Shown: positions 15,454 through 23,239 of the stretch, one piece after another | How the letters are laid out: each line of letters starts with the position of its first letter | How positions within the stretch are numbered: the first letter of the stretch is position 1 | Source: Saprospiraceae bacterium | Lineage (GTDB): Bacteria > Bacteroidota > Bacteroidia > Chitinophagales > Saprospiraceae | Direction: 5' to 3' | NCBI GenBank assembly: GCA_958295895.1 | Contig: CATQHI010000001.1 | Coordinates: forward strand, 62,001-126,000 | Length of the DNA stretch: 64,000 nt | Program-made: the position numbers and the translations under genes | The notes under the pieces: model-generated | The model's database searches: none | Told to the model about the DNA's origin: nothing | Seen by the model: only the letters and a program-made list of their open reading frames with translations

Positions 15454-18400
15454 CTAGCTCTTAGTAATTTCAATGGTGGCTTCCTGTCCGTTGGGAAGGG
15501 TGATTGGCTCACCCACGACGGTGCCCGGATGGATGAGCTCGTCGGCAAGGGTCTCCGCTACGATGTAGTCGCGGTAGGTGGATGCGGCTTGCTGTACTTC
15601 TGCCGGGGCGGCAAGGGCGATGCGGATCCGATCGGTGACTTCCAGTCCGCTGTCTCTACGTAGCGTCTGGATACGGCTCACGAGCTCGCGGGCCAGTCCC
15701 TCGCGGGCCAGCTCCGGAGTGACATCGACGTCGAGGGCTACGGTGAGCTCTCCGTCGGTGGCTACCTTCCAGCCGGGAATGTCTTCGGTGATTACTTCGA
15801 CCTCTTCGGTGGTGATGGTCACGGGTTCCCCCTCTAGGTCTAGGGTATAGCTACCGGTGGCTTCCAGCTCATTGATGCCCGCACTACTCATCGTTGAGAT
15901 CGCCTTAGCCGCTGCCTTCATCTGCTTCCCGAGCCGCTTGCCGAGCACCTTGAAGTTGGCCTTTACGGACTTCTTCAGAAAGTCATCGTCGGTCAAAAAC
16001 TCTACCTCCTTGATGTTAGTCTCTGCTTTGATAATATGTGCTACATCGGCGACCTGCCGGCGAAACTCGTCGCTCAGGGTGGGAATCAGTACCTTCTGTA
16101 GCGGCTGCCGTACCCGGAGCTTTTCGCGCTTGCGTAGGCTCAGCACGAGGGAAGAAATGCGCTGGGCATAGGCCATGCGCTGCTCCAGGTCGGCATCGAT
16201 GCGGGTGGGGTCCGCGGGTGCAAGCAGGGTGAGATGGACGCTGGGTGCTGTAGCGGCGACTTCAGTCGCCACGCTGCCCGTCACGTTCCGATACAGCCAA
16301 TCGGCAAAGAACGGTGCCACAGGTGCCATCAACTGACTCACCCGCACGAGACAAGTATGTAGTGTGTAGTAGGCCGCTTGCTTATCCGCCGTCATCTCCC
16401 CCCGCCAGAACCGCCGCCGACTCTGCCGTACGTACCAGTTGCTGAGCTCATCGTTGACGAAGCCGTCGATCGCCCGGATGGCCGGGGTAGCATCGTAGGC
16501 GGAGAACAGTTCATCCACCTGCTGGGTGAGGCTTTCCAATCGGCTCAGGACCCAGCGGTCGATCTCGGCCAGTTCGAGTTCCTTGGCACCTGCGTTCGCG
16601 GCAGATTGGGGTACGGTGTAGCCGTCGATGTTGGCGTATAAGGCGAAGAAGCCGTAGGTATTATAGAGGGTACCGAAGAAGCGACGCTGCACCTCCTTGA
16701 TGCCCTCTAGATCGAACTTGAGGTTGTCCCAGGGGTCGCTGTTGCCGATCATGTACCAGCGGGTGGCATCGGCGCCGAAGGTATCGATGGTGGTGAAGGG
16801 GTCGACGGCATTACCCAGGCGCTTGGACATCTTTTTGCCGTCCTTGTCCAGGACCAGTCCGTTCGACACCACGTTTTTATAGGCTACCGAGTCGAAGACC
16901 ATGGTGGCGATGGCGTGCAGGGTGTAGAACCAGCCCCGCGTTTGATCTACCCCCTCAGCGATGAAGTCGGCCGGGAAGGAACGCTCGAAGGTCTCTTCGT
17001 TCTCGAAGGGATAGTGCCACTGGGCGTAGGGCATGCTACCGGAGTCGAACCAGACGTCGATCAGATCAAGCTCGCGGCGTAGCTCCTTGCCGTTTTGCCA
17101 CAGTACTACCTCGTCGATGTAGGGGCGGTGAAGGTCCTGCGGTACCTGTTGCTCTAAGCCGAGCTCGCGGTTAGCGATGGTCACGAGTTCCGCTAGCTCA
17201 GCCAGGGAGCCGATGCAGACTTCCTCTTCCCCATCCGCACTACGCCAGATCGGCAACGGGATGCCCCAGTAGCGGCTCCGGCTGAGGTTCCAGTCCTGCA
17301 GATTCTCCAGCCACTTGCCGAAGCGGCCCTCCCCGGTGCTGGCCGGCTGCCAGTTGATGGTCGTGTTGAGCTCCTGCATCCGCTCCTTGACCGCGCTGGC
17401 CTTGATGAACCAGCTATCGAGGGGGTAATAGAGCACGGGCTTATCGGTGCGCCAGCAGTGGGGGTAGGAGTGGCTGTACTTGGCTACGTTGAAGGCGCGG
17501 CCGGCTTTTTTCAGGTGGACGGCGATGTCGATGTTGACGTCGAAGTAGCCCTCCTCGTCCTTATAGTCCTTGACGTAGCGCCCCGCGAAGGGACCGGCTT
17601 CCTCGGTGAATTTTCCCGTTTTGTCTACCAGCGTGAGTGAGCCGATGCCGTTGAGCTTACCAACTAGCATGTCGTCCGCGCCAAAACTTGGTGCTGTGTG
17701 CACAATTCCGGTACCGGCCTCGGTGGTCACGAAGTCCCCCGGGATCACCCGAAAGGCATCGCCATCGGTAGGCGTAGCCCCCGGTAACAACTGCTCGTAG
17801 CGCAGACCCACCAACTCCGACCCCTTGAAGGGCGCGCTCTGCTCCTCCACCTCCGGCTGGTTGTTGCCTCCGAACCACTTATCGACCAGCGCCTCGGCCA
17901 GCACGACCTCGATGGGCTCCTCGGTGTAGGGGTTCGTGGTCTTCACTGTTACGTAGTCGATGTCAGGGCCTACAGTGAGGGCAGTATTGCTCGGTAGGGT
18001 CCAGGGGGTGGTCGTCCAGGCAAGGAGGTAGGGGGTAGGCGGTAGGGGGTAGGCGGTAGGTGCTGTGGCACTACCCCCTACCCGACTACCCGCTACCAAC
18101 TTAAACATCGCCACCACCGTAGTATCCGTCACGTCCTGATACGCCCCCGGCATATTTAGCTCGTGGGAGCTCAGTCCGGTACCGGCGGCGGGGCTGTAGG
18201 GCTGGATGGTGTAGCCTTTATAGACGAGCCCCTTATCGTATATCTGCTTGAGGAGCCACCAGACCGACTCCATGTACTCCCGCTCGTAGGTGATGTAGGG
18301 GCTCTCGAGATCGACCCAGTAGCCCATTTTACGCGTGATGTCGTCCCAGACGTCCTTGTAGCGCATGACGGTCTCGCGACAGGCGCGGTTGTAGTCGTCG

Positions 18401-18735
18401 ACGCTGATCTTGGTGCCGATGTCCTCCTTGGTGATGCCGAGCTCGGATTCGACCTTGAGCTCGATGGGTAGTCCGTGGGTGTCCCAGCCGCCCTTGCGCT
18501 CTACGCGTTTGCCCTTCAGGGTCTGGAAGCGGCAGAACATATCCTTGATCGTGCGGGCCATCACGTGGTGGATGCCCGGCTGTCCGTTCGCGCTGGGAGG
18601 ACCCTCGTAAAAAACGAAGGGGTTATCGGCCGGCCGCTCCTCGATGCTACGCCGGAAGATGCCCTGCTCGGCCCAGAAGGCGAGGATGTCCCGGTCGATG
18701 GCGGGTAGGTCGAGGGTCTTGTATTCCTGGTACAT
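15454..18735 (-). CDS. ileS: Isoleucyl-tRNA synthetase
   Basis: 1093 residues from the ATG at 18735 (MYQEYKTLDLPAIDRDILAF). The HIGH-type signature is PGIHHVMART preceded by GPPSANGQ, and the KMSKS motif is KDGKKMSKRLGN (about 640-650). WTTTPWTLPSNTAL marks the editing (CP1) domain, and the C-terminal anticodon-binding domain starts around 780. The enzyme charges tRNA-Ile and edits Val-tRNA-Ile. The length and GIHH signature fit the eukaryote-like IleRS clade used by many Bacteroidota. Two repeats are inserted in frame: a GGTAGGGGG array just before the WTTTPWTL motif and a perfect palindrome in a C-terminal loop. Both sit in loops, and the frame is preserved. Confidence 0.96.
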   Translation of the reverse strand: MYQEYKTLDLPAIDRDILAFWAEQGIFRRSIEERPADNPFVFYEGPPSANGQPGIHHVMARTIKDMFCRFQTLKGKRVERKGGWDTHGLPIELKVESELGITKEDIGTKISVDDYNRACRETVMRYKDVWDDITRKMGYWVDLESPYITYEREYMESVWWLLKQIYDKGLVYKGYTIQPYSPAAGTGLSSHELNMPGAYQDVTDTTVVAMFKLVAGSRVGGSATAPTAYPLPPTPYLLAWTTTPWTLPSNTALTVGPDIDYVTVKTTNPYTEEPIEVVLAEALVDKWFGGNNQPEVEEQSAPFKGSELVGLRYEQLLPGATPTDGDAFRVIPGDFVTTEAGTGIVHTAPSFGADDMLVGKLNGIGSLTLVDKTGKFTEEAGPFAGRYVKDYKDEEGYFDVNIDIAVHLKKAGRAFNVAKYSHSYPHCWRTDKPVLYYPLDSWFIKASAVKERMQELNTTINWQPASTGEGRFGKWLENLQDWNLSRSRYWGIPLPIWRSADGEEEVCIGSLAELAELVTIANRELGLEQQVPQDLHRPYIDEVVLWQNGKELRRELDLIDVWFDSGSMPYAQWHYPFENEETFERSFPADFIAEGVDQTRGWFYTLHAIATMVFDSVAYKNVVSNGLVLDKDGKKMSKRLGNAVDPFTTIDTFGADATRWYMIGNSDPWDNLKFDLEGIKEVQRRFFGTLYNTYGFFALYANIDGYTVPQSAANAGAKELELAEIDRWVLSRLESLTQQVDELFSAYDATPAIRAIDGFVNDELSNWYVRQSRRRFWRGEMTADKQAAYYTLHTCLVRVSQLMAPVAPFFADWLYRNVTGSVATEVAATAPSVHLTLLAPADPTRIDADLEQRMAYAQRISSLVLSLRKREKLRVRQPLQKVLIPTLSDEFRRQVADVAHIIKAETNIKEVEFLTDDDFLKKSVKANFKVLGKRLGKQMKAAAKAISTMSSAGINELEATGSYTLDLEGEPVTITTEEVEVITEDIPGWKVATDGELTVALDVDVTPELAREGLARELVSRIQTLRRDSGLEVTDRIRIALAAPAEVQQAASTYRDYIVAETLADELIHPGTVVGEPITLPNGQEATIEITKS
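16255..16270. repeat. Perfect palindrome inside ileS
   Basis: GGCGACT-TC-AGTCGCC, a 7-bp stem with a 2-base loop, encoding part of the VATEVAAT stretch between YRNVTG and SVHL in the C-terminal domain of IleRS. This position is normally a variable loop, so the palindrome looks like a small insertion tolerated in frame. Confidence 0.55.
18027..18097. repeat. In-frame GGTAGGGGG repeat inside ileS
   Basis: Two direct copies of the 14-mer GGTAGGGGGTAGGC (18027-18054) plus a partial third, then the inverted form CTACCCCCTACC with extra CTACC units (18071-18097). On the coding strand it adds about 22 residues rich in Pro, Ala and Gly (TAPTAYPLPPTPY) between KLV and LLAWTTTPWTLP of the editing domain, where I expect a much shorter loop. 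Confidence 0.7.
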
Positions 18736-18763
18736 AGCGGAGGGGGGATGAGCGGGCGGGCGG

Positions 18764-18771
18764 CAAAAATA
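18764..18771 (-). promoter_or_regulatory. -7 box of ileS
   Basis: TATTTTTG on the minus strand, a perfect TAnnTTTG match, 28 bases before the ileS ATG. No clear -33 TTG was found. The predicted transcript start is near 18757, giving a leader of about 22 bases. Confidence 0.5.
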
Positions 18772-18828
18772 GAAAAGCTCCCAGGCCCGTGGCCGGTAAC
18801 GACTCAGGCTAGCCCATAGTTTCAAGCG

Positions 18829-18845
18829 GGCGGGGCCGCCGGTGC
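18829..18845 (-). repeat. Dispersed 17-bp repeat, one mismatch, upstream of ileS
   Basis: GCACCGGCGGCCCCGCC on the minus strand, differing from the consensus at one base. It lies 93 bases upstream of ileS and just upstream of the opposite-strand TAnnTTTG at 18862. Confidence 0.65.
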
Positions 18846-18861
18846 AACGACCGGTGAAAAA

Positions 18862-18869
18862 TAAATTTG
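18862..18869 (+). promoter_or_regulatory. -7 box for a plus-strand transcript without a gene
   Basis: TAAATTTG, a perfect TAnnTTTG match, preceded by a CCGGT-GCAACG-ACCGG hairpin and an A-rich run. No -33 TTG at the usual spacing. It points into the gene-free interval that ends with the terminator at 18985. Confidence 0.4.
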
Positions 18870-18874
18870 CACGT

Positions 18875-19011
18875 TTGCGTACTAAAGATTACATTTAATG
18901 TATCTTACGAGTCCGGCACCGCGGTATTATTTACGGCAGTGTCCGGCAAGAAATAGTTTTCATTTGGTTTTTTGGGGTTATTGGGAGGCAACTTGTTGCC
19001 TCTTTTTTTTT
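18875..19011 (+). ncRNA. Candidate small RNA
   Basis: The 342-base interval between ileS and the helicase gene (18736-19077) holds no convincing gene. It does contain a TAAATTTG promoter box, a bulged hairpin (AGA-T-TACATT/AATGTA-TCT, about 18885-18906), a GTCCGGCA duplication (around 18909 and 18938) and a strong plus-strand terminator, together defining a transcript of about 137 bases. I compared it by eye with the SRP RNA signature (TCCGGAAGGAAGCAG); only part of it (TCCGGcAaGAAatAG) is similar and the tetraloop stem cannot form, so I do not call SRP RNA. A short frame at 18898-19089 is compositionally unlike a protein. Confidence 0.35.
18985..19011 (+). terminator. Strong intrinsic terminator on the plus strand
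   Basis: GAGGCAAC-TT-GTTGCCTC, a perfect 8-bp stem with a 2-base loop, followed directly by nine T residues. The T tract exists only on the plus-strand side, so it does not serve the helicase gene, which is read the other way. No plus-strand gene ends nearby; the closest upstream one stops at 15316. Confidence 0.8.
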
Positions 19012-19077
19012 GCCCGGGAGGCTACGTCACCCGCTACGCCCCAAAGGCTAGCGCCCTGGGTTAGGGGAGGGGAACCG

Positions 19078-21534
19078 CTACGCGGTTGAGCGTAACGGGA
19101 GGGTGGAGGCGGCTAGTCGGATCTCTTCGTAGGTGTAGGTCTGGTTGAAGTGGTCATAGACCTGCTTGAAGCCGGTGATCTCGGTGGTGGCTAGGTAGTC
19201 GGTGATGGCTTCAAGGCGCGCCGGATTCACGATCTCTTCTACTGCTAACTTACCCTCGCCGACCCAGTGGGCCAGGTGGGTGTGGATGGTGCCCTCTGTG
19301 TAGCCGCGTTCTTTAGCGATCTCGGGGATGGTGAGTCCGCGGCGGAAAGCATCGAGGGTGATCTGTTTGCTGCTGCCTGGTGCCGGGGGTGGTGAGGTGA
19401 CAAGGGGCTTCGCTTGGCGTCGACCCGTGGTTGGTGTGACTCCCTCTACGGTGCAGTAATCACCTACGAGTTTCAAGATATCATCGCCGTAGGAGCTAAG
19501 GGATTTCTCGCCAATTCCAGTCACGCTCAGTAAGGCTTTCTCGTCACCAGGTAGGGCTTCGGCCAATCCCAGCAGGACCGAGTTGTGCAGGATACGGTAG
19601 GGGGCAACATCCTGCTCGGCGGCTGCTTGCTGTCTCCACTTGTGCAGTTCCTGGTAGAGCATCGGATGGCTGGTGGTGGTGACGGGGGGCTGCTTCGGTT
19701 TTTTCTCGGTGACTTTAGCCTTCTGCTCGAACTCGATCTGGGCATCGGTGCGGGCGCGGAGGTAGCGGTCGGGGGTGAAGTCTTCGGTGAGACTAGCCAG
19801 GGTGCGGAGTTTGGTGAGGCCGGTGAGTGCTACGTCCTTCAGGCGGTCGGTGACGGCATCGTAGACCTTGCGGTTGTCGGACATGAAGGGTAGGGCACCG
19901 AGCCGAGCGTAGGCTTGTTCGAGGCGGGGCCGGAAGTAGGCACCGGCTTTTATTAGGCGATCGGTGAGGTCCGGATTCTCGGCGGGCAGTTCAGCGGCCC
20001 GGGCGTAGGTAGGTAACTGGCGGGTGAAACCACGGGCGGGCTTGAGTACCCCTTTTTGTAACTCACTGCGTAGTGCACGCACTTCAGCTAGTGCCTCGCC
20101 CTGAATGGCCGCCTCGTGTTCGAACAGTACCCGCTCTAAGTAGGCCAACTGGCGGTCGAAGCCCGCAAAGTCAAACAGCTCCCGCAGGCAGTTAAGCTGA
20201 AACTGCCGTCGGTCCTCGCGTAGATCGGTAACGGTAGGAGCCTCCGCTTCGGCGCGGGTGGAGTAGTCCCGCACCACCGTATCGGTCCGCACGCTACCGT
20301 CACCGATGCGGCTGCGCAGTACGATGCCCTCGAAGGTCTTGCAGCGACTCAGCGCCACGTACACCTGCCCGTGGGCAAAGGCGGCGGCCGCATCGATGAT
20401 GACCCGCTCGAAGGTCAGTCCCTGACTTTTGTGGATCGTGATGGCCCAGGCCAGCCGCAGGGGGTGCTGCTCGTAGGTACCGATGACCTCGTCCGTAACT
20501 TCCTTAGTCGTTTTGTTGAGCTCGTACTTGCGGTTTTCCCACTCTACCGGGGTGACTACGATGAGATCTTCCCCGGGGCAGAGGACCGTGATCTCCTTGC
20601 CCTCGATGGCGGTGATGCGACCGATCTTTCCGTTGTAGTAAAGCTGCTCGGCGGTGTCGTTCTTATTAAACATTACCTGCGCTCCGAGCCGAAAGCTTAG
20701 CTCCGCGTCGTTGGGATACATGGATTCCGGGAAGGTGCCCGACACCACCGCTTTGAAGGTGTGGAGTGGGGTGGTGAGGGTGCCCAGCTGGCGGTCGTTG
20801 ATCTGGTTGGCCGTGCGGTTGTGGGAGGTGAGGGTGATGTAGTCCTCCTCCGCGGGCGGCTGGAACTCCGGGCCGCGGTAACGGGAGTTGAGCTGCCGGA
20901 GGCTGGCGGCGTCGAGCCGGTCGTTGCGCACCTGATTGAGCAGTTGAATGAAGTCAGCATCCGACTGCCGGTAGATATGGGTCAGTTGGATGGTCCGCAC
21001 ACCGGCGTCGGCCAGCTCCCGGCTACCGAAGAAGTAGGCCGTGCGGTAGTGCTCGCGCAACTGGTTCCAGTCGTTATCACGCACTACGGGGGGAAGCTGG
21101 TGCAGGTCACCGATCATAAGTAGCTGTACACCGCCGAAGGGCCTGTCCGAGCGGCGGTACTTACGCAGTACGGCACCGATGGCGTCGAGCACATCGGCGC
21201 GCACCATGCTAATCTCGTCTATGACGAGCAGATCGAGGCTCCGGAGCACGTCGGCCTTCTGGCGACTCAGCCGGTGGGTACGCAGATCGGCCTCGATGCG
21301 GTCTGGTGTCAGGACGCCGAAGGGAAGTTGAAACTGACTGTGTATCGTCACCCCCTTTGCGTTGATAGCCGCTACGCCCGTGGGTGCTACCACAATAGTA
21401 CGCTTGCTCACCTCGCGGCGCACCCGGTGTAGAAAGGTCGTCTTGCCGGTCCCAGCCTTTCCGGTAAGAAAAACGTGGCGGTCGGTCTGGCTCACGTACC
21501 GGTGGGCGAGCTCCAGTTGTTCGTTGCGGTCCAT
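19078..21534 (-). CDS. Pif1-like helicase with HRDC and C-terminal helix-turn-helix
   Basis: 818 residues if started at the ATG at 21534 (MDRNEQLELAHRYVSQ); an ATG 8 codons earlier (21558) is possible. Walker A is TGKAGTGKTT (about 24-33), Walker B LLVIDEISMV (about 102-111), and GDLHQLPPVV and QLTHIYRQ are further superfamily 1 motifs. A late UvrD-like helicase motif is LAWAITIHKSQGLTFERVII (about 360-380). The C-terminal part has an HRDC-like domain (VLLGLAEALPGDEKALLSVT) and a helix-turn-helix (FRRGLTIPEIAKERGYTEGT). Pif1-type enzymes unwind DNA 5' to 3' and resolve structured DNA such as G-quadruplexes, relevant in a genome with G-rich repeats like the one in ileS (inference). The stop lies in an AACCGC-TAC-GCGGTT hairpin (19073-19087). 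Confidence 0.9.
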   Translation of the reverse strand: MDRNEQLELAHRYVSQTDRHVFLTGKAGTGKTTFLHRVRREVSKRTIVVAPTGVAAINAKGVTIHSQFQLPFGVLTPDRIEADLRTHRLSRQKADVLRSLDLLVIDEISMVRADVLDAIGAVLRKYRRSDRPFGGVQLLMIGDLHQLPPVVRDNDWNQLREHYRTAYFFGSRELADAGVRTIQLTHIYRQSDADFIQLLNQVRNDRLDAASLRQLNSRYRGPEFQPPAEEDYITLTSHNRTANQINDRQLGTLTTPLHTFKAVVSGTFPESMYPNDAELSFRLGAQVMFNKNDTAEQLYYNGKIGRITAIEGKEITVLCPGEDLIVVTPVEWENRKYELNKTTKEVTDEVIGTYEQHPLRLAWAITIHKSQGLTFERVIIDAAAAFAHGQVYVALSRCKTFEGIVLRSRIGDGSVRTDTVVRDYSTRAEAEAPTVTDLREDRRQFQLNCLRELFDFAGFDRQLAYLERVLFEHEAAIQGEALAEVRALRSELQKGVLKPARGFTRQLPTYARAAELPAENPDLTDRLIKAGAYFRPRLEQAYARLGALPFMSDNRKVYDAVTDRLKDVALTGLTKLRTLASLTEDFTPDRYLRARTDAQIEFEQKAKVTEKKPKQPPVTTTSHPMLYQELHKWRQQAAAEQDVAPYRILHNSVLLGLAEALPGDEKALLSVTGIGEKSLSSYGDDILKLVGDYCTVEGVTPTTGRRQAKPLVTSPPPAPGSSKQITLDAFRRGLTIPEIAKERGYTEGTIHTHLAHWVGEGKLAVEEIVNPARLEAITDYLATTEITGFKQVYDHFNQTYTYEEIRLAASTLPLRSTA

Positions 21535-21617
21535 CGCTGGATATTTAGTTGGCTGCAAGTAAGGGCGGTGGAAGACGGGTAGTGGTCATGTAAACGAATA
21601 CTTGCGAATTTATGCGT

Positions 21618-22106
21618 TTATAGACGGCTGCTACTCACAACGCTGCTTACCAAGCCGGCATAGGTGATAGGTACCTTTACGGAATTAGCGATGAAGCACT
21701 TCTCGCCCGCTTCGTTGTGCAGTTCCCGCGCACGTTGCACCTGCGACCCCGCGATGATAATGGTTGGCCGGAGCGTGACGGAAGAAAAGGACCCCGCCCC
21801 ACTATCATCTTCCTGCATGGTGCCCTCGGCGTGGTCCTCGTACTCCAGTACTACGATGTCGTTGACGGCGGCAAGGTGAAGGTACCAGAGCATGTGGCAG
21901 GCTGAAATGCTGGAGAGGAAGAGTTCCTCCGGATTGTACCGGGACCGGTCACCCCGGAAGGCCGGATCGCTGGAGCAGGGGATGGTGGCCTCCTTCCCAT
22001 CGCCGGAGACCACATGGTCGCGGGAGTAAGCGCGGTAGTCGAGGGTGCCCGAGCCGTGGTTGCCGGTCCAGCGGGTGAGTGTGGTGTAATGGTGTTGGCG
22101 GTTCAT
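21618..22106 (-). CDS. OsmC-family peroxide-reducing protein
   Basis: 162 residues from the ATG at 22106 (MNRQHHYTTLTRWTGNHG); an upstream in-frame ATG at 22124 would add MCYFGC, unlike the family. Two catalytic cysteines occupy the OsmC positions: SSISACHMLWYLHLAAV and EAGEKCFIANSVKVPI. OsmC/Ohr proteins reduce organic hydroperoxides through these thiols. The substrate preference (Ohr or OsmC subtype) is not decided here; the form CHMLWYLHLA is frequent in the YhfA/OsmC-like branch. Divergent from rsgA with 49 bases between starts; TATTTTGG at about 22113-22120 on the minus strand could be a -7 box with imperfect spacing. Confidence 0.88.
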   Translation of the reverse strand: MNRQHHYTTLTRWTGNHGSGTLDYRAYSRDHVVSGDGKEATIPCSSDPAFRGDRSRYNPEELFLSSISACHMLWYLHLAAVNDIVVLEYEDHAEGTMQEDDSGAGSFSSVTLRPTIIIAGSQVQRARELHNEAGEKCFIANSVKVPITYAGLVSSVVSSSRL

Positions 22107-22155
22107 GCAACCAAAATAGCACATTGGTGCATTAGGTCTGTACTATGGTACGTCT

Positions 22156-23130
22156 ATGATCGAAGGAACCGTCATCAAATCCACCGGCAGTTGGTACAAC
22201 GTGCTGCTCGACGAGCAAACGCCCGAGGGGGCCCGCGAACTGCGCTGCCGCGTGGCCGGTAAGTTCCGCCTCGACGAGCTGAACCTCACTAACCCCATCG
22301 CCGTCGGCGACCGCGTGACCGTAGAGATGGAGACCAACAACGACGCCGAGACCGGGGCCATCCGTGGCATCGCCGACCGGACGAACTACGTCGTACGCCA
22401 GAGCCCGCGCCGCAAGCACGACCTCCACCTCATCGCCAGCAACGTCGATCAGGCCGTGTGCATCACCACCATCATCGACCCGGGGGTGAAGCTGGGCTTC
22501 ATCGACCGCTTCCTGCTGATGACCGAGCCCTTCGGTATCCCTACCGTGATCGTAGTCAACAAGGCCGACCTGTACGAAGAGGATGAGCTGGAGACCTACC
22601 AGGTCATCCACGATCTATACACCGACATCGGCTACACCGTACTGCTCGTCAGCGCCACCACCGGACAGGGCATCGAGGAGCTCCGTACTCTGCTCCGGGA
22701 CAAGCGCAATCTACTCAGCGGACAGAGCGGCGTCGGCAAGAGCACCCTCGTCAACGCCGTAGAACCCGGCCTCGACCTGCGCACCGGCGAGCTTAGCGGC
22801 TATACGGGCAAGGGGCAGCACACGACTACCTTTGCCGAGTTGTTCCAGCTCAGTTTCGGTGGCGAGCTCATCGATACCCCCGGTATCAAGACACTCGGGT
22901 TCAACTACCTCAAACCGCAGGATGTCGCCCACAACTTCCGCGAAATCTTCGCGCTGAGCGAGGAGTGCCGCTTCGGTGGCTCCTGCCTACATAAGGACGA
23001 GCCCGGCTGCACTGTCAAGGAATCGGTCGAGGAGGGGGACGATCGGGTGACCGACTTGCGCTACTACTCGTACTTGCAGATTTTGGAGGAGGTGGAGGCG
23101 CAGAACTACTGGGAGCGGCGGAAGGTGTAG
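22156..23130 (+). CDS. rsgA: Ribosome small-subunit biogenesis GTPase RsgA
   Basis: 324 residues with the circularly permuted GTPase order of RsgA: an N-terminal OB fold (about 1-75), then G4 NKAD (about 134-137), G5-like SATTGQG, G1 GQSGVGKST (about 190-198) and G3 DTPGI (about 240-244). The C-terminal zinc domain has CRFGGSCLHKDEPGC, supplying the Cys-Cys-His-Cys ligands. RsgA is a late 30S assembly factor that releases when GTP is hydrolysed. A CGCTCA-GAGT-TGAGCG hairpin follows at 23161-23176, without a U tract. Confidence 0.96.
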   Translation: MIEGTVIKSTGSWYNVLLDEQTPEGARELRCRVAGKFRLDELNLTNPIAVGDRVTVEMETNNDAETGAIRGIADRTNYVVRQSPRRKHDLHLIASNVDQAVCITTIIDPGVKLGFIDRFLLMTEPFGIPTVIVVNKADLYEEDELETYQVIHDLYTDIGYTVLLVSATTGQGIEELRTLLRDKRNLLSGQSGVGKSTLVNAVEPGLDLRTGELSGYTGKGQHTTTFAELFQLSFGGELIDTPGIKTLGFNYLKPQDVAHNFREIFALSEECRFGGSCLHKDEPGCTVKESVEEGDDRVTDLRYYSYLQILEEVEAQNYWERRKV

Positions 23131-23218
23131 GGGAGGACCTTTACGCAAGCGTGATCGCTTCGCTCAGAGTTGAGCGTCCGGTCAAGCTCCCAAAAACTAC
23201 CCGAACAGCTACCTTGTG

Positions 23219-23238
23219 ATCTAATCATATGATTAGAT
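23219..23238. promoter_or_regulatory. Perfect 20-bp palindrome before the Fic gene
   Basis: ATCTAATCAT followed by its exact reverse complement, ATGATTAGAT, ending one base before the Fic ATG at 23240. It is much more AT-rich than its surroundings. The placement suits an operator or a translation-blocking hairpin. The Fic protein has a winged-helix-like C-terminus, so autoregulation is plausible (inference). Confidence 0.6.
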
Positions 23239-23239
23239 T

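Noticed and set aside
18875-18984. SRP (4.5S) RNA.
   Set aside because: The TCCGGCAAGAAATAG segment resembles the SRP signature only partly, and the paired bases flanking the tetraloop do not match.
18898-19089. A 63-codon frame in the gene-free interval before the helicase gene.
   Set aside because: It runs through the terminator stem and its T tract and has no protein-like composition; a non-coding transcript explains the region better.
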